Assembly: GCF_043641665.1 (NCBI RefSeq)
Contig: NC_092189.1
Coordinates: 6,837,333-6,901,332 of the forward strand
Source of the DNA: Enoplosus armatus
Taxonomy: Eukaryota; Chordata; Actinopteri; Centrarchiformes; Enoplosidae
DNA: 64,000 bases
Direction of reading: 5' to 3'
The notes beneath the pieces were generated by a model. It made no database searches and was not told the DNA's origin. It saw nothing but the letters and a program-made list of their open reading frames with translations. The position numbers and the translations under genes were made by a program. Positions 24,674-37,859 of the stretch are shown here, piece by piece. The first letter of the stretch is position 1. Every line of letters starts with the position of its first letter.

Positions 24674-25773
24674 TGGATCCTTGAATGCCCAGAGTGACCA
24701 AGGATCAACAAAATAAAAAGAACCAACTCAAAGGCAAACCCCCAAGCAACCATCATGTATGACATTTATCAACTTAATGAGTTATCCCCACTGCTGTTTT
24801 GCATGAGTCAGATCATCATGAAGCACAGATGTGAAGACAATGGTATTTCTTTCTGAGGGGGGAACTGTGGGCGGATGGTAGTGAAGATAGGAGGACAATT
24901 AGCAGTGGAAGAGTCAAAGTGTCAGAGGGCCACATAGAACAGCTGCAAGCCATGATAACAATATTGACATCCATGTATCCTTACAGAGTAAGACAGGTGC
25001 TCAAGCTCAAGCTGAAATAGCAAGATCCAAGCCAGCAACATATGCACCCTTCAAATCACCGGATGCCCAGCTGGTGAATTAAGCTGCCAAGAGAGGACAT
25101 AGAAGCTGCTACATTGAGAAACTTTTTGTGTCGTGAAATGAGGACTAAAGTCAAGCATCAGTTCAACAAACCACAACAGCTGGAAAAAGAGGGCCAGGGC
25201 CACCCATGGTCCTCAGTGAAACAAAGGTATTGAGAAGTACATCTGTAAAGTATTTGCCAAAAATAAACTGCCAAGGGAATATCTCACAGCAGATGCAGGT
25301 GTAGATGAAGTAGAGGCAGAACCATCGAAAAAATGTATGTAAGATGTACCAGCGTCAGATAAAAGACGTGACTGACATTAGTACAAATTAAAAAATCAAT
25401 ACAGCCAGTGGCTTGAAAAGGCTGGACTGATGAACAACCCATCAGTAAAGCGGGATCAACTGTCAGATCTGTAGAGCAGTGAAGGTGTCTCCCAGACAGT
25501 TTGGGACAAAGAAACAGGATTCAATAAGGAGGTAGGAAAGGCATACACTGAGCTTTGTAGAGGTACACCAGAAAGGATGCTTAAGAATGACCCTGATCTA
25601 TTTCCAGATCCAGGCCCTGGACAACCAACAGGATATTGTGGTATTGCACTGGGAACAGAAAACAGCAGTGGTGACACCAAGGCTCAGTGAGTGGCTCCAA
25701 CAGGTTCAAAGAACACCATGCAAGATCTCTTTCCACAAAAGTGCAGTCATAGGAACTGTTGAATGCTGTTGAA
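24674..25773 (+). pseudogene. Decayed Rex6/Dong (R4-clade)-like LINE polymerase fragment
   Basis: Reading + strand frames in order gives protein traces of a non-LTR retrotransposon with a C-terminal restriction-like endonuclease. Visible are WILEC (24674-24688); LSPLLFC of the reverse transcriptase (24782-24802); GRVKVSEGHIEQLQ followed by YRVRQVLK (about 24907-25008, then a stop); MYQRQIKDVTDI (25344-25379); NQYSQWLEKAGL (25394-25429); AYTELC (about 25540); then FQIQ, NQQDIVV, KTAVV, RLSEWLQQV and HKSAVIGT (25587-25773). Stops and frame changes break it repeatedly. The catalytic FADD-type RT segment and the middle of the endonuclease are deleted. 5' truncation is typical of LINEs. The family call is from memory; R4/Rex6-like is the best fit. 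It is not functional. Confidence 0.75.
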
Positions 25774-26866
25774 TTTTCATCACACCCACATTCAAGCCTC
25801 ATTTTTTATCACACCCACTTTAGCTATATTTTCCCATTTCTCAGTTCATTATCACTGGTCGAGGTGTGAGTATGTGTGAGTCCTTTCATAAGCAGAGGTA
25901 GGTAGGCCTGCTAGAAACTTGAGTGAAATAAAGACTTGAGGAAAAAACCAGGCAGTGCTTCTTTATCAGAAGATTTGCCCTAAATTGCTCACACACATTT
26001 TAATCAAATAGAAAAGCCAGTTGAATTCAATTTGCTTTCCTGCATCTTCACCCACCAGGCAGTGCACACCACATTTCGCTTTGGTGTGGCATTTTGTCGA
26101 TCTGTTAGCGGAGCCCATCTCCCCTTTGTCGTGTGGTTTCATCTCGTTCTTCAATCTCACTTCAGGATTTGAGCACAGAGTGGACACATACGGAAACAGG
26201 AAACAAAATACACACACAGACTTGTGCACACATGTACACAAACACGTACAACGCTAGCACATTGGACCCCAAGTGGTTATTTTCCACCAGGGGCGGTTAA
26301 GAGGTGGATCAGTTGAACAAAACACAGCAAAGACAACATAAAACAACCTCAAGATGACATTTCCATGGAATTTAAAAGAGGCGTTTGACGTATGTATGAG
26401 TGTCCGTCTGCAAATGTGTTAAAAGCATACGACACAAACAGAGGAGAGTCAGATCCATGACAGACAGAGACAAATAATAATCCTAGAGATAACTGCTTTT
26501 GCTCATGCGATATAGTGTGCACAAATACACTCGGGATGCCATGTATGTTTGAAGCTGAAAGTTCCAATGGGATTCTTCACAACCACTTGTTTGAAAATTA
26601 AAATGGTTGCGTTTCTTTCCAAATGCCCCCCTGTTGGTTTCATGGAGAAGAAGAGAAGTGTTTCAGCAGACCCCCCCCTGTTTTAGTTACAGCCCCTTCA
26701 CTCTGCGCACTCTTTTCTAGCATTTCCAGGGAAATCACAGAACAACACAGACAGCTGCCTGACTCTCACTCATGTACGGTGCATGCAAGTATTTTTTGTG
26801 TTCTGGTATGTGTGTGTGACAAGTGTGTACAATTTTGTGACAATGTTTGATGCTGTCTCTTCTCTG
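25774..26866. other. Non-coding DNA, possible LINE 3' tail
   Basis: The first 170 bases hold two near-identical TCACACCCAC segments and an AATAAA at about 25928, which may be a further mobile-element tail. The remainder has short frames only. Frames over 26021-26257 on either strand are extended by CACA tracts. Confidence 0.4.
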
Positions 26867-26888
26867 CATGTGTGTGTGTGTGTGTGTT
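26867..26888 (+). repeat. Short (TG)n tract
   Basis: About 11 TG units followed by a GAGAGAG stretch. Confidence 0.9.
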
Positions 26889-28120
26889 TGCGAGAGAGAG
26901 CGTGTGTGGCTTTTCAGCATGGAACAAACAAAGTTCTATGAAGCTCAGCTCAACAAAGACTCCCTCAACAAACCTGTTTGACACCACTTTGAAGTTCTGC
27001 CTGTCGCTTTGCCATACTTCTACTGTTGGAAAAAATACTAAGTTACAGCAGCATCAAGAAAGTAGGCAAGCAATGGCTTTATGAATACAATATGACAAAG
27101 CATGCTGTCTTTATTGTTAAGTGTGGATAAAAAACAGGCTGTAAAATACTGTAATAGATCATTTGTCAGCACAGTCTCAGCCAATTGTGCATGTACAGCA
27201 GATAACTACAACACAAACACTAAATATGTACTGTAACACCTGTACAATTAGTAGTTCTGTAAAAACTGTTTTGTTCATGTTCATAACAAATCACAATGGG
27301 TTGCATCTGTCTCAGTGTCTCTTTTTCTCAGGATCTAGCTAGCTATCAATATGTTCTGCTGCCACCACCTGACATGACATCTGGTTTGCAGAAGTTTAAA
27401 TCAGAATTTCTGAGTTCTTACTTTGGTTTCATTTCTGTATTCTAACTGACTGTCTAAGAAAAATAAAGTAATATATTCCAATGACTTGCTTCTGGACAAC
27501 TTTTGCTTCAACTGCGTGTCAAGACAAAGACCACAAATCATGCAGTGTAACACGGCTCATAGCAACTTCACAAATCCAAAGGTGTTGCATCACAATCATC
27601 CAGAAATATCAATCAATAACCTGCCAAATAAGCCTTGATGGTTGCATTCAAACAACTGTCAGTCAAACAGTCATTAATGGACAGTCACTGTTCTAAACCT
27701 TCCCGCTCAGTGCTTTGGCAAAAACAATGGCCACCTGGATTCATTTTGCACAAAAGTGGCTGCAGTAACTGGGAAAATCATCTTCTGAATAAATGGCCTG
27801 CAGCTGCCACCATTTTCCCTTTCCAACATAACCCGTAGTAAACCAAAGAAAAAAACTCTTAGTAAAAAAACATTGATTGCTCACTTTATTCATTTTCAAT
27901 AGCTTTTCTAACTAAGATATTGGGATGAGCGACGAAGTCCTCTTTCACAAATAACAACTTGACTTTCACCATGCTTTCATACAGCTTAGACAATGATGCA
28001 ATGGCAGTTGCTCACAATTGCACATCGGTCCCATACTGTGTACAACTGTGTACTCGGCTAAAACTCATCAAATCCAAATCTCTTAATCCAGTAATAATAT
28101 TTAATGGTAAGCATCTCTCA
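26889..28120. other. Non-coding DNA
   Basis: No gene or recognised repeat. Short frames on the + strand lack domains. Confidence 0.55.
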
Positions 28121-28145
28121 ATTTCTAGACACAACGTCTAGAAAT
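28121..28145. repeat. Perfect 10-base inverted repeat
   Basis: ATTTCTAGAC and GTCTAGAAAT separated by ACAAC. A small perfect hairpin; by size it may be chance. Confidence 0.9.
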
Positions 28146-29961
28146 AGCATCTGACAGCAAGTCAGTGGGACTCCATACACATACTCGTCTAATACCCAAG
28201 CAAGCATCGGCATCTTTTAATCACTGAAGTAGTCTTACTGCAGCATGGTTGAGACATCGTCCAGGTGCTGCCCACAGTAAGGCAAGTGTTGTTGCCTGAT
28301 CAGAAGCAGTTGCAAGGCAGAAGAGAATCATCAGACCGATTACCTTTTCATGTGTGTATTTCTTTGCTGTGCTTTGACAAAGGAAAAATAAACAGAATCA
28401 AGTGGAAAATGGCAAAACGAGTCAGGAAAGGAGCTAAAACAAATTTGAACTGTCTCATTGTCTCAGTGACGTATCCAGCTGCTCTGACATCAGTTTCAGT
28501 TGACACTACTTTTAAGACGCCCTCTGACCGGGCTGCCAGGAGTAATATCTTTTATATAGCTTTTCCATCATCTACTTGTCCATAATATGCAGAGGGATAG
28601 GTTTCCTACTCCCTGATCAGGTGGATGATGAACAGAGTGTGGTGTGGTGCAGGAAGCTGGAGTTCACTGCATGAGATTCAGCTATGCTGCCTTTGCAAAC
28701 ACCCATACCTGGGGGAATGATGGTGGCCTCTCTACTGAAGTTAATCTGTAGGCTCCTTGAAGGATGTAATGATCCAGGGCGCTGAAACCCTGTCTCAACC
28801 ATACAAGGAGCAGCACAAGACACATGGCTCCATGACTCTGCTGAACAGTATCTTGTCATCCTTATTGTGTGAGAGGTGAGAGGCAGTAGTTCTAGTGGAG
28901 GGGCAGAGGAGAACAGCTTTTGACGGCCAGTACCACACTCTGCCTCACTGGCCTCATTGCAGCTGAGCTATTGCTGGCGTCTCATAGTGGACAGGGCATG
29001 GCAGTCAGGAAAGTCCAGCAGGTCCTGATTGCTGGCAGCAAGACAGTCAACACTGAGAAATGTGAAACAAGCAAGCCTGGATAGGAAGGGTAGAGTCAAA
29101 CAGAATCTTTAGATGAAAACATCTATACTGTAGTTTACTAGTTCTCACTGTGTGTGTTGCTGAAGAAAAGTGGACAGGGTTTGGGTCAGAGCTGCTTTTT
29201 AGGGTAAACCCTCATAGAATTGGTTCAATCAAACTGTCTGTGGACATACAGTAAATTCAAAAAAGTGGTCAAGCCTGTGGAGCTGCATTACAGGGGCAAA
29301 GTGTGCTTGAAAAGAAGTTTGTGCCAAGTGTTTCAACCTCCAAGGGCAGAAGTGTTTATACCTGCTAAATAATTGTTATTACCTGTTCCGAAAAAGGGTT
29401 ATACCTGTTCCAATTCCACACTTGAAGGCAAGGCAGAAAGTCTGCCATCATACAGAGGGAAAAGATGCAATAACTAATAATAACATTCAAGGAGTTGCAC
29501 TTAGTTTTCCACATAAATGTGATGGAAGTAGTTGTGTGAAGAGTAGTTCAACTCATGTATGCTTTCTTACTGCTCACCTGGCCAATTATTAGCACAGTTC
29601 GAAACATCAAGGCACATTATGGAGTAGCGTGAAGGCATCATTTTTCTTCTTACTGCAGATATGTTGTGTTTTCGGATAAAAGCAGTCTGCACATTGTGTT
29701 TCAATGCTTTGACAGCATTGTTTTTGAAACTTTCATGCCAATATAGCCTTTTCAACTGAATTGTATTGATAACCTAAGCAAAGTCTGTTTTATTGTTTAC
29801 ATTTGTATGATACAATGGTTTCATTTGCTTTCCATCTCACATGCCACTGCTGATGCAGTTGCAGTTTGTGTAAGAGAAAGAGAGTTAGATAAAAGAGAGA
29901 GCAATAGAGACAGAAAGAGAAAGTATGTGTAAGACAAAGAGAATGAGATCGAGAGATAGAG
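28146..29961. other. Non-coding DNA
   Basis: A 106-codon + frame (28265-28585) and an 80-codon minus frame (28617-28859) show no domain. 28600-29050 is more GC-rich and has an exon-like feel, but stops fall in every frame. It may be a very decayed mobile-element coding region that I do not recognise. Confidence 0.45.
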
Positions 29962-30315
29962 GGAGAGAGAGAGAGAGAGAGAGAGGTGTAATGGTAAAGC
30001 TGTCTCTCTCAGCTCTGGGGCCGGGTCATGTCAGTCTGATCTCATTATCCAGCACTTAGTCCTAGAACAAACAGCCAGTGGCCTCCTTCCTTCCCTCCAT
30101 CGCTCCATCTCTCTTTCCCTCTATCCCTTCCTAACGACTAGCACTGCTCATGTCCTAACAACTCGCTTGGCTCACTTACTGTCTAATGACTGCCACTCCT
30201 TATAGCCTGTGCTTCAAATCCCATTTATCTCCACTATCGGAGGCTCACATTCAGACCATTCTGTTTCTAATGCCCTGGGAGAGCACAGAGGAGAGAGAGA
30301 GAGAGAGAGAGAGAG
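29962..30315 (+). repeat. Two (GA)n microsatellites
   Basis: GA tracts at about 29962-29985 and 30288-30315 flank a unique segment with pyrimidine-rich CTTCCTTCCCTCC. Purine-rich imperfect repeat continues upstream from about 29875. Confidence 0.9.
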
Positions 30316-30639
30316 TGAGGGTGGGAGGTTTGGGTGAGTAAGTGGGAGGGCTGGAGAAGGAAGGTATCGGGATATGAGAGAGAGAACTTCCTTCTGGCAT
30401 AACTCACAGTGGTAATGCAGCTTTTAGGTGTTTCCATCAATCTCAACCTCAAAATAGTCATGTGCTCGTTTCCTCCCTTTCCTTTCTCACTTCATTTTAT
30501 GCCAATCCTCAAGTGGCAGGATATGTTTTGTGGATGATGATCTCCTCCCTCCTTCACTTTGATGTCATCCACTTTCATCCTCTTCCTTCCCTCTGTCCCC
30601 CTTTCCTCTCTGTCTTTGTCCTGAGTGTTAATGTGTTAG
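30316..30639. other. Low-complexity-flanked unique DNA
   Basis: Pyrimidine-rich in 30540-30620. The 134-codon + strand frame at 30462-30866 starts here, has no domain and is Ser/Leu/Phe-rich from the CT bias. Confidence 0.5.
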
Positions 30640-30870
30640 ATGGAGGTCTTTCACCCGGCAAGCACCATTACAGTAATTTCCTCTGTAATATGAATGACGG
30701 CGATCCATTATTTATCTCAGACTTGCTCATTACTCCCCAGCACATTGCATACCCTCCCAGACAAGGCTCTCACAGCCACTCCAGACATTACTTTATTAAG
30801 AGGGCGAGGCTGCACTGGGCTGTCATGAACAATGCTGTAATCAGGTGTGGTGCATGCAATGGTTAAGTTC
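30640..30870. promoter_or_regulatory. Candidate conserved noncoding element
   Basis: A unique block with CCATTACAGTAATTTCC (inverted TTAC/GTAA), ATCCATTATTTATC, GCTCATTACTCC, GACATTACTTTATTAAG and TGCTGTAATCAGG. The homeodomain-core density is high and no repeat is present. Conservation is untested. Confidence 0.35.
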
Positions 30871-33800
30871 ATCATCAGAGAAGCGAGCAGGCCGGGTTCC
30901 ACTGGTGCTTAGAAGTAAGCATCTTCCCTGCTGGCAAGGAAAGGTCAGGACACAGCTGTTTAATTGTATAGAGAATTTCTGAACATTTTCTGTACCTTTG
31001 TGGAGCTGAGAGTGCCACTCATCTGAGCATTTACTATAGCATGCATGGCATGAGGTTAACAGGACTCATTCTTTATCATTACAGTAACTTGTATTGATTT
31101 GATGCTTTATATAAAATACCGAAAAGTCTTTGAAATGTTCTTATTTAAAGGCTTCCAGTGACTCTAATGTACATTTAAAGACGAGCGGAAATTTGAGTAA
31201 GGACATTTGAACACGTTACTGCCGTTATTGCGCATTTTTCAAAAAACAATATTTTATAAAAAAAAACTGTAAAACTCTAGTTGGGCATTACTCGCAGCAG
31301 CGATTGACTTTTTTGTGCCTTGCCAGCAGACACTCTGTCGTCTTCTGCGGCACGCTAAGTTGGAGCCAATTTTTACCACAAGTCCACATAGAATTTGTTA
31401 TCAGCCATTGGTGATTTAAGCTCGCTGTCCCTTTACATCATTCAACATTTGGCAGGTACCGTCATGCTGTTAAGTGTGTATTCACCTTGGAAAATGGAAG
31501 CTAGCTAGTAAGGCTAACTAGCTAGCTAATACAGCTAACTTAGCTTCCACTCTTTCATGTTATTTCAACACTTGTTGAGTCATCAGCAGCCTGGTGTGTG
31601 CATTATAAAGAGAGTGTCGTGCTATCCTTCCTTCTCTCATGGGTCCAGATGTGGTAATGACAAATAACCAGACTGTCAAAACTCACAGCAAGTAGTCCTG
31701 TAACCTCAGCACTCCATACTGAATCACACCGTGCGTCAAATCATGGAACGGACTAGCGTTTGGAGTCATGGGTCATGGTTGTGGGGCTGCTCAAATCATA
31801 GATAGGGCTGATAGCAACCGCTAACAATACCAGCTAAGATCGCTAAGTACAGGACGTGCCACTGATGTAAAAAGACAAGTAAAACTTTTCTTCTTTGTGG
31901 TAATTCTAGCTTTGACTAAACAAGTACACAAATCAGAACACACAACAATGATATGCTGACTCCTTAACAAACTATTTCAGTGTGACTTGAGTGGCCTTCA
32001 TTAGATTTTCATCTCTACTGTAGCTGTCATAGAGAATATGTCAAATAACCTTGCTACCCTCTAAGGTAGTATTCCCCTCTGTAAACAAGGCCAACAGACT
32101 TATCTATAGAAACAAGCTGCAATAAGGCAACATATATGTGGCATGGTGTGTTGATGTAAACAGACAATGGAATATAATAAGGGACTGCAAAGACAAAATG
32201 CGCATGAGAAGAAGGAAAAAGAAGCATCACTTTTATAATTTATGACCCTCAATAATGCTGTCACATCTGATGAAAGCTTTTTTTTCCTCTTCAGAACATA
32301 GATAAATGTACTGCAAATCAGGAAGGTGTGTAGACAGTTTCATTAATCTCAGACTGTATCTAAGGTTTAAGGAATGGTGCTTAATAAAGCCTCACACATA
32401 CAGAATGTTCTTTGCTATAACTGGTAATGATTATAGGATATTAATGTCTTCTGAAACTAATGAATCTGCAGCACACACATGACCTCTTTTGGCACTGAGC
32501 TGCATTACAGTGATAACTCCCCATGAAGCAGACTTCTATATTTCTCTGTACTGGGATCCATCTCCTTTCACTTATTTCCACCCTGATACCATGTACACAT
32601 TTTCACCGTATCTCTCTCTCCGCTCTCCCTCTCTGTCTCCGGTTCTCTCGTTCTCACAAGGCTGCATTCACACCTCCTCCTTCCTCTATCGCGAACCTCC
32701 CCTTTTTCCCCCCGTTGCCTGTGACATCAAGTGCAGCAGGAGCCGTGAGGGATCTAGTGAGTAAGGCTCTGTCTCTGCTGTCAGACAGGCCTCAGTCACA
32801 GTCTCTACCCCTGTCTGGTGTTGAGGTATACACACATGGCAAATTAATCCCTATGCCCTGTCTGCCGCACATAGTGCTCATGTCAAAAGTAGTACGCTGT
32901 GTAGAGACTGGGGTGACATTTTCGAAAGACAGACACACTGTGGGAAGCCATTACACTCCGCAACAACACATAGCGAGGAAGTGATGTAGAGCAGCAGGCC
33001 TAGCGAAAGGAGAGATTTACAGAAAAGGAGAGGAGGATTAAACAGGCAGGCAAATGAAGGGTAAACGAAGGGACACAAATAAAGCAGCTAATGAGACAGA
33101 TGCATCAACCTGCTGTGACCTTTTCCTCTTTATCTAATCATGCATGCCTTATTATGGTCTTTTTATTCACTGTTTACCATTAATAATAGTTGTTGCTGTC
33201 TCTTAGGCCCCCATGTAGCACTCACAGGGATTACAGCCTCAAATCAAAACCATTTGTTTTACAAACTCCCATTTGTTTCACTTGCTCTCTTATCTATTGA
33301 TTGCATTCATCCCTGTTCCAACATTCATACTGCGCATGAAAAAGGATCACTTTTATATGCGCTCAAGAAATAGATGTCTTTTTTTAAGCTGGTGTAGCCC
33401 ATTTGATGGGTAGAGAAATGTGCTAAAGTTGAGGCTGGTGGCTCATGCGGGTAAGATAAACTTTTAAAAAAATGTTTGGAAGCACCTGACCTGAGGGTTA
33501 ACTCAGGTCCAGCATCAAATCTCTCACAGCAGCTCAGTAGTCAATAGTGGCCAGGGAGCAGGGCTACATGCCAGTATTTCTCGCTGTTGTCGTGCTGTGG
33601 TGAGATCAGGGAAAGCCAATGCCCTTTTCATTTGCCAGGTGGCAGAGAACACTTTCTTTTTATTACACAGCTGACGAATGCCACAGCGATTTGAGTTAAC
33701 CTCTAAATGTGTCTTTGAAAGGGGATTTAACATTACATCTCAAGCAAAGCACACAGAGACGAAAGAACACCATTTTAACTATGTGATTCTGCAAAGGAAG

Positions 33801-35055
33801 AGTTGAATCCACAGCTTTTTCCTCTTACCGATCTGTGAAGCCTCCACCAGATGTTCCACCACAGCTGGATCTGTGCTATCAGGTGCTTCAAATTGACCAT
33901 ACTCGATTTAATTGCTTGGTTACTTTGTTATCTTCATCCAAATGTAGTTTCTGAAATCATTTTACAAGCTAACTAAATCAAGCTGCCATATGCCTTGGTG
34001 TGTTTTTGTCAGCCTAGAATGAATGGAGCTCTTAAACAACAACAACTGCTGCTCTCCCCCCTTGAGAACCAGGGCCGAGGCTGGGAACATGCTGCTGTTT
34101 TTACAGCATAATGCCTTGCCTCAAAGATGGAGGGGCCCAACCAAATGACTAATGGCATTTTTACACAGAAGCACAATTATTGCTGTTTATCTCAGCAGCA
34201 GAGAATACAAAAAGGCTCGGCGATATTGACAGAAAGAACATGTTTCCGTCATGTTTCTTTGAAGGCTCTCAAAGAACAGGTCCCTGGAGAACCATTTGAA
34301 AGGTCCATACTGAAGAATGAAATTAAATGCCGGATTGTTTGATCTTTGAAACAAGGTCTGTTCTTTCTCAGGAGATGCCTCAGCACCAATCACTGCACTG
34401 CTCTGGATCCCAGACGAAGCACAAGTGCAAAAGTAGACACTCAGATGAACCACAAAATGTTTTTAGTTTTATTTTCTGACTGTGTGAGGGTATTTTAGGG
34501 CTCAAAAAAGAATGTATTTAGTAACATTAGACCTGTCTCATTCAATCCTGTGACTGTGATGTTCTGCGTTTGAGAGAGAATGTGTGGTGCTTCATCAAAT
34601 AGTTGCTCGCCGTACTAAGAGGTTGCTGTAGGGCAAGGCTATTTGGTGCAGATGTTTTCAAAGCAACACAAATGTAGGCATCTCTTTATTTGGCTTTGTT
34701 ATTTTTCATTTGCTTTCTCCCTTACATCTCACCTGGGAATTACTGTTACAAGACAACCCTGCCCACAAAGGAAATGGTCTCTGCGTACGTTGTGGAGCAG
34801 AAGAAATAGCAAATCCTGTTAATGCTTCCGAATGTGTTGGGTGAGATTTGCGGAGGGCTGTAGTTAGACACAATGCTGACATATCTGAGTGTATTTATGT
34901 CACAGGAGCTGCTCTGTTTTGTTTTGTGTGGAAAGTGCAGATCCATGTAGGTTGAGAAAACAACAGCACTTGGTTTAGGGGAAGGGAGGAAAGTGGCAGG
35001 ACTACAGGGATCAGAGACCAAACCAATCGCCTGCAGTGAGAGGAGAAAGAAGAGA
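30871..35055. other. Long non-coding stretch, no gene supported
   Basis: 31290-31920 has GCTAGCTA-rich sequence including an imperfect palindrome bounded by GGAAGC (31496) and GCTTCC (31548), and may be an old repeat. The longest frame (153 codons, + strand, 32523-32984) overlaps pyrimidine-rich DNA and shows no domain. 34180-34460 carries opposed short frames without domains. No RNA gene seen. Confidence 0.5.
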
Positions 35056-35075
35056 AGGAGGAGGAGGAGGAGGAG
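35056..35075 (+). repeat. (GGA)n short microsatellite
   Basis: Six or so GGA units in a purine-rich tract. Confidence 0.85.
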
Positions 35076-35225
35076 AATTTGATGGAGAGAATTACAGAAA
35101 AGTGCTCTTATACACAGCCTACGGGACTCTCAGGTGTGAGGTAGGAAAGGATGACTGTCTATTTTCCAATCTCATTCCTGTCGAGATCCCTCTCTCCATC
35201 CACGCTATTTGGGTTGTGCGTGAGG

Positions 35226-35264
35226 CGTGTGTGTGTATGTGTGTATGTGTGTGTGTGTGTGTGT
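35226..35264 (+). repeat. (TG)n microsatellite, interrupted
   Basis: TG units with two TATG interruptions, then pure TG. Confidence 0.93.
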
Positions 35265-35503
35265 GATGGTATCTTCCAGCTTGCCTGGAGACATGGCACT
35301 GTGTTTCACAGCTAGATCAGCAGTAACAACCACTTCCACTACCAGAGCTGTCACATGCCGTCGCTAACAAAGCTACAGTTCTCACTGCTAACACAGGTCA
35401 CATTTAACAAGGATAACAGCATGGATCGTACCCATACTGTGCTAAATGCTTGTTTCACATCAAAAATCTACATCTAATTTCACATGGACAGCATGTACAG
35501 TAA

Positions 35504-35504
<1 letters not shown>

Positions 35505-35555
<51 letters not shown>
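35505..35555 (+). repeat. (CA)n microsatellite
   Basis: About 25 uninterrupted CA units, opposite in phase to the TG tract 240 bases upstream. Confidence 0.97.
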
Positions 35556-35560
<5 letters not shown>

Positions 35561-36163
35561 TTACACACACACTTTTACATCGCAATTTATTTTCCAATTA
35601 AAGTTATTTTTTGTTCAAAGGCAATGTCAATGTCACAAAATGTTCAAAAGTTAGGGAAGAAAGCATTAAAACAAAGAAGTCTTTAAATGAATCAGGGATG
35701 AATTAAAATCAACAGCATCACAGCAGAAAGATAATCCATTTTGTTCTTGTAAAAGTTGCATTGATTTTACCGTAAAAGTGAAATAATGAACGTTAGTTGC
35801 ACTCATTTGGTTTCCACCTTCCCACTTTGGGCCAATCCTTGACTGGTTGGAACTTTAATGGGGAATCGACAGCAATTATGTGGAAGGAAGTGGTCTTAGC
35901 CAGCTCAGGGTCTCTCCAAAAATCTTCATCACTGTGTAAAAAAAACAAAACAACTACACATGCAGTTAGCTAAGAGGCGAGGTGGGGAGCAATAAATACC
36001 CCTTAATACTTTGAATTCTATACTCTATCTACAAATACTATTGCACACTTAATAGATTGAGCACATTTCTCCAATGTAAGCAGCAAGAACAAAGGATTTT
36101 TCATCCACCACCACCAGAGACACCATAAAATGGAAAGGAGAAGAGAGAGATACAAAGGACACC
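35556..36163. other. AT-rich non-coding DNA
   Basis: No gene or recognised repeat. Confidence 0.6.
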
Positions 36164-36196
36164 GATAGATAGATAGTGTATATAGATAGATAGACA
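36164..36196 (+). repeat. (GATA)n microsatellite, interrupted
   Basis: GATA units broken by TGTATAT. Common in teleosts. Confidence 0.9.
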
Positions 36197-37307
36197 GAGA
36201 GAAAGAGAAGGACGTTCAGGCTCGTCCCGAGGGAGGTGCTGGCCTTAATTATGCCAGTGCGGCTCATCAGTCTCCAGGCTGGCCTATGGCCTCCACGTCC
36301 TTTCTCCTCGTGGACTGGGAATTATACATCGCAGCAGAGTTTGTCCATAGAATTAGTCTGACAGATTAACAGCTAAACACCCACAGATCACACTGGAAGC
36401 CCACGGGGGACTCTGCTGCCTGGGGAGCCCTGCCCAGACAAAGAGAAAGATAGATGTGGAGAGGAAAAAGTAGGAGAAGGAAAAAGGAGGAAAAGGGCTT
36501 TCGGTTTCTCGTTCTCCGAGGCGCAGAGAGAACTCTACCTGCTCGGTTATTTCTGTCTGAAAATCTTGAGAACCCAAAGGCAGCAAGGAGGCAAAAGTTT
36601 TGGAAATAAAGAGAGAGGAGAAAAATAAAGAAAAATGAGAGAGGAAGGAATTGAGTATATGGATGGGCTACGTCTAAGGGTTGCAGAGAGGGGATGAGAG
36701 GAGAAGTGAGCAAGTCATGCAGGGACTTTGCTAATTGGAACAACAGCAGCAGTACTCTATTCCTGAGTGACTAATTCTACGTCAGGAAGTATTGTTAGTG
36801 ACATCCTCCACTCAGTGTAGTGCTTTTCAACTACAAATGTTAAGAATGGAGACCCAGGAGAGGAAGCATTTTATTACTTTGTAATGGCTCAATAAAATGT
36901 GCACTCAACGGAAAAGGGGAATGTAGATTTTAAAAATGAAAAAAACATGTATGAGTTTTAAGAGGCAAATCCAGTCCACAATTATTCAGACATATGTTTT
37001 TTTTTCTTTAATTACAATCCGAACATGAAAAACACCAACTCCAAAGCATCAAAGCCTGCTTGATTACGTCTTTGCAGATGTGACAGCATCAAGGGTGCTT
37101 TTACAGACCTCTGGGTTATTTCTTTGTCAATACTTTTAATACAACAGTGCAGTTCAAGTGTATTTGACTGTAAAAGCTCCAGTGCCTTCTGGTTTTGTTC
37201 CTTGGTGAAATTGAAGAGCTTATTAGGGCTTTCAGAAATACATGAAATAAATTACAGGAATTAAATTTTGGTTGTAGAAAACAGAGAAACAGGTGTTCTG
37301 TGACTCT
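36197..37307. other. Purine-rich and unique non-coding DNA
   Basis: 36420-36700 is strongly A/G-rich on the + strand, which generates the 125- and 77-codon Leu/Phe/Ser-rich minus-strand frames. These are compositional artefacts. The rest is unique. Confidence 0.55.
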
Positions 37308-37386
37308 TAATGTAAAGTGCTTTGAGCTGCGATTTCCAATATGATAATGTAAATACAATTATCTATTATAATGATTATTATTATAG
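37308..37386 (+). mobile_element. Possible retroelement 3' tail
   Basis: TAATGTAAAGTGCTTTGAGC is followed by a degenerate region and ATAATGATTATTATTATAG. The combination of a TAAAGCGCTTTGAG-like box and a (TTA)n tail is typical of many fish retroelement 3' ends, from memory. The 5' part is not recognisable. Confidence 0.45.
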
Positions 37387-37859
37387 CTGAAAATGTAGAG
37401 CAAAATGAGTGAGTATTCATGGAAAATGTGAATGAAACATGAATCATGGAGTGCGAATTATAAGGATGCGGTTTTTCAAATGCGATCTAGGCGGTGGTGA
37501 GGCATAACAAGGAACAATTTTGCTAAATGCAAAAAAAAAAAAACCTCAACGACGAGTTATTTGTGAAACAGAATAATGAATATCATAGACTGTAAAAGTT
37601 GTCATCATAAATAAGTGCTGAACACCACAAAGACGCTTGTGCTAAAATATACTGTCACTTGATCAAAAGGCCCTTATGCATGTGTCAACTTTCATATTCG
37701 CTCACAGACAATATCGCTAAAAGGGAACACTTACAGCATGGAGCTTCTTTCTTGGCTCGAAATGAGGGTGTTGTGCAGCTGTTGCGAAGGCTTACAGAGT
37801 GCCCATGGAGTAAATGAAATGCTGTTTATGTTTATTCCCATTCTATGATACAACCACTC
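37387..37859. other. AT-rich non-coding DNA
   Basis: Includes an A12 run at about 37531. No gene. Confidence 0.6.

Noticed and set aside
32523..32984. 153-codon + strand frame
   Set aside because: Pyrimidine-rich, overlapped by a second long frame, no domain or splice signals.
33386..33520. tRNA- or SINE-like segment (GGTAGAGAAATGTGCT followed by a CATCAAATCTC-type box)
   Set aside because: Box A and box B do not match the polymerase III consensus and no cloverleaf can be drawn.
36353..36743. 125- and 77-codon minus-strand frames rich in Leu/Phe/Ser
   Set aside because: They read a purine-rich tract on its complementary strand; two frames are open at once, which shows composition rather than coding.
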